DNA of 64,000 bases. It comes from Sphingomonas faeni. GTDB lineage: Bacteria; Pseudomonadota; Alphaproteobacteria; Sphingomonadales; Sphingomonadaceae. The notes below the pieces were generated by a model, which ran no database searches, had not been told where the DNA came from, and worked only from the letters and a program-made list of their open reading frames with translations. The first letter of the stretch is position 1; every line of letters starts with the position of its first letter. Below are positions 63,083 through 64,000 of the stretch, in pieces. The stretch is taken from contig NZ_JANBVH010000009.1 of NCBI RefSeq assembly GCF_024273235.1, forward strand, positions 1 through 64,000. Direction: 5' to 3'. The position numbers and the translations under genes were made by a program.

Positions 63083-63832
63083 ATGGCTAATTGGTCTGAC
63101 CCCCGGCCCCGTGCCGCGCCGTTCGGAACGACGGCCACGGGCCAGCGTACCGAGGCCTATGACGCTGGTCTCCGGTCGTACATGCTGTCCGTGTATAACT
63201 ACATGGGCTCGGCTGTCCTGCTGACGGGCATCGTCGCGATGCTGTTCGCGATGGGTGGCAACACGTCGCCCGCCGCGCAGGTGTTCATGAACGGCGGCCC
63301 GCTGAAGTATGTCATCATGTTCTCGCCGCTCGCGATCGTGTTCGGCATGAGCTTTGGCCAGAACCGCATGTCGACGGGCACGATGCAGTTGCTCTTCTGG
63401 GGCTTTGCGGTCCTGATGGGCCTGTCGATGTCGACCATCTTCCTGGTCTATAGCGGCACGTCGATCGCCGGTGCGTTCTTCGCCACCGCCGCCGGTTTCG
63501 CCGGGCTGAGCCTCTACGGCTACACCACCAAGCGTGACCTGTCGGCGTTCGGGTCGTTTCTGATCATCGGCGTCGTCGGCCTGCTGGTCGCGAGCCTGAT
63601 CAACATCTTCCTGCAGTCGAGCGTGATGCAGCTGGTGATCAGCGCGGTCGGCGTGCTGCTGTTCGCGGGCCTCACCGCCTACGACACGCAGCGCACCAAG
63701 GCGCTGTATGCGCAGGTTGCCGGCACCGACATGATCGGCAAGGTCGTGATCATGGCGGCACTGAGCCTCTACCTCGACTTTATCAACATGTTCATGTTCG
63801 TGCTGCGTCTGTTTGGTAGCAGCCGTAACTAA
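63083..63832 (+). CDS. Bax inhibitor-1/YccA family membrane protein
   Basis: The 249-residue protein has seven predicted membrane helices and the BI-1 family pattern: RSYMLSVYNYMGSAVLLTGIVAM, SMSTIFLVYSG, and the late FAGLTAYDTQRTKALY with the Asp residues that in BsYetJ-type channels sense pH and calcium. Bacterial members include FtsH-interacting YccA. The start is MANWSDPRP, with AAAGGAG ten bases upstream; an in-frame ATG nine codons earlier overlaps that site. A strong terminator follows. Confidence 0.93.
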   Translation: MANWSDPRPRAAPFGTTATGQRTEAYDAGLRSYMLSVYNYMGSAVLLTGIVAMLFAMGGNTSPAAQVFMNGGPLKYVIMFSPLAIVFGMSFGQNRMSTGTMQLLFWGFAVLMGLSMSTIFLVYSGTSIAGAFFATAAGFAGLSLYGYTTKRDLSAFGSFLIIGVVGLLVASLINIFLQSSVMQLVISAVGVLLFAGLTAYDTQRTKALYAQVAGTDMIGKVVIMAALSLYLDFINMFMFVLRLFGSSRN

Positions 63833-63857
63833 CGCCCGCTAAGGGTGTGACGAACGC

Positions 63858-63892
63858 AGGGCTCGGCGGGACACCGCCGGGCCCTTTTTCTT
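63858..63892 (+). terminator. Intrinsic terminator of the Bax inhibitor-1 gene
   Basis: AGGGCTCGGCGG and CCGCCGGGCCCT form a 12-bp stem with one G-T pair and a GACA loop, followed by TTTTCTT. It lies 25 bp after the stop codon. Confidence 0.85.
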
Positions 63893-63921
63893 ATGGCCTT
63901 GAGACAGGAATGGGACGCACG

Positions 63922-64000
63922 ATGCGGCTCTCGATCGACGTGCGTCTGGATTACGGGATCACCGGGGACGCCGACGTGCTCCTCCAGATCGAAGCGGCGG
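63922..64000 (+). CDS. Start of a possible transglutaminase-like protein, cut by the window edge
   Basis: Only 26 codons are present. They read MRLSIDVRLDYGITGDADVL with LQIEAA after it, which resembles the N terminus of transglutaminase-like proteins of Alphaproteobacteria. The family cannot be confirmed from so short a piece. An in-frame ATG four codons earlier (at 63910) is an alternative start; AGGA lies 12 bases before the chosen one. Confidence 0.45.
   Translation, partial: MRLSIDVRLDYGITGDADVLLQIEAA

Noticed and set aside
1-64000. Insertion sequence, prophage or tRNA gene
   Set aside because: No transposase, integrase, phage protein or cloverleaf-like sequence was recognised on either strand; a covariance-model scan was not possible here.

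Overview
The window is a GC-rich alphaproteobacterial chromosome segment, most likely from Sphingomonas or a close sphingomonad. Evidence for this is the NDUFA12-DUF2155-aat neighbourhood, a complete dcw cell-wall/division cluster in alphaproteobacterial order, glycan genes of the exosortase A type, and many GC-rich palindromic repeat pairs. No rRNA, tRNA, transposase, phage gene or CRISPR array was recognised.

Layout. 1-666: duplicated repeat DNA. 0.7-6.5 kb: a complex I accessory subunit, a DUF2155 protein, aat and an orphan ParA, two small envelope proteins, a cysteine synthase homologue, and a small membrane protein whose 3' end has been amplified into a tandem array with a period of about 295 bp. 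6.8-25.8 kb: mraZ-rsmH-ftsL-ftsI-murE-murF-mraY-murD-ftsW-murG-murC-murB-ddl-ftsQ-ftsA-ftsZ, mostly linked by 4-bp stop/start overlaps and therefore probably one transcript. It makes the peptidoglycan precursor (MurC-F, MraY, MurG, Ddl, MurB) and the divisome (FtsL, I, W, Q, A, Z). 26-36 kb: a TPR/SPOR protein, a dNTPase, a DUF1800/DUF1501 pair, argS and a second SPOR protein. 36-51.5 kb: metabolic and housekeeping genes (glpD, rnr, a saccharopine-dehydrogenase-like reductase, TfoX, an ABC exporter, phaZ, a PPOX-fold protein, thiolase, MaoC, putA). 51.9-54.8 kb: an MscS channel, topoisomerase IB and a DJ-1/PfpI protein. 54.9-59.6 kb: a divergent glycan locus with an acyltransferase, an exosortase A-associated O-glycosylation ligase, a 51-aa membrane protein, an exosortase A-associated glycosyltransferase and an unknown membrane protein. 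59.8-64 kb: an MFS transporter, sodC, thpR, a Bax inhibitor-1 protein and the start of a possible transglutaminase-like gene.

The most unusual feature is the set of palindromic repeat pairs. I distinguish about ten sequence families. Each element is a GC-rich hairpin arm, a variable spacer and an inverted copy of the arm. Most lie between genes. Five lie in frame inside coding sequence: murD, both ends of murB, putA and rnr. Two others place their purine-rich end exactly where the ribosome binding sites of murF and ddl are needed. Other points are a 187-bp antisense overlap of DUF2155 and aat, a GCAAATCCC repeat upstream of mraZ that could be the MraZ operator, and a 30-aa membrane peptide followed by two hairpins with the same loop, which may be a toxin-like microprotein locus.
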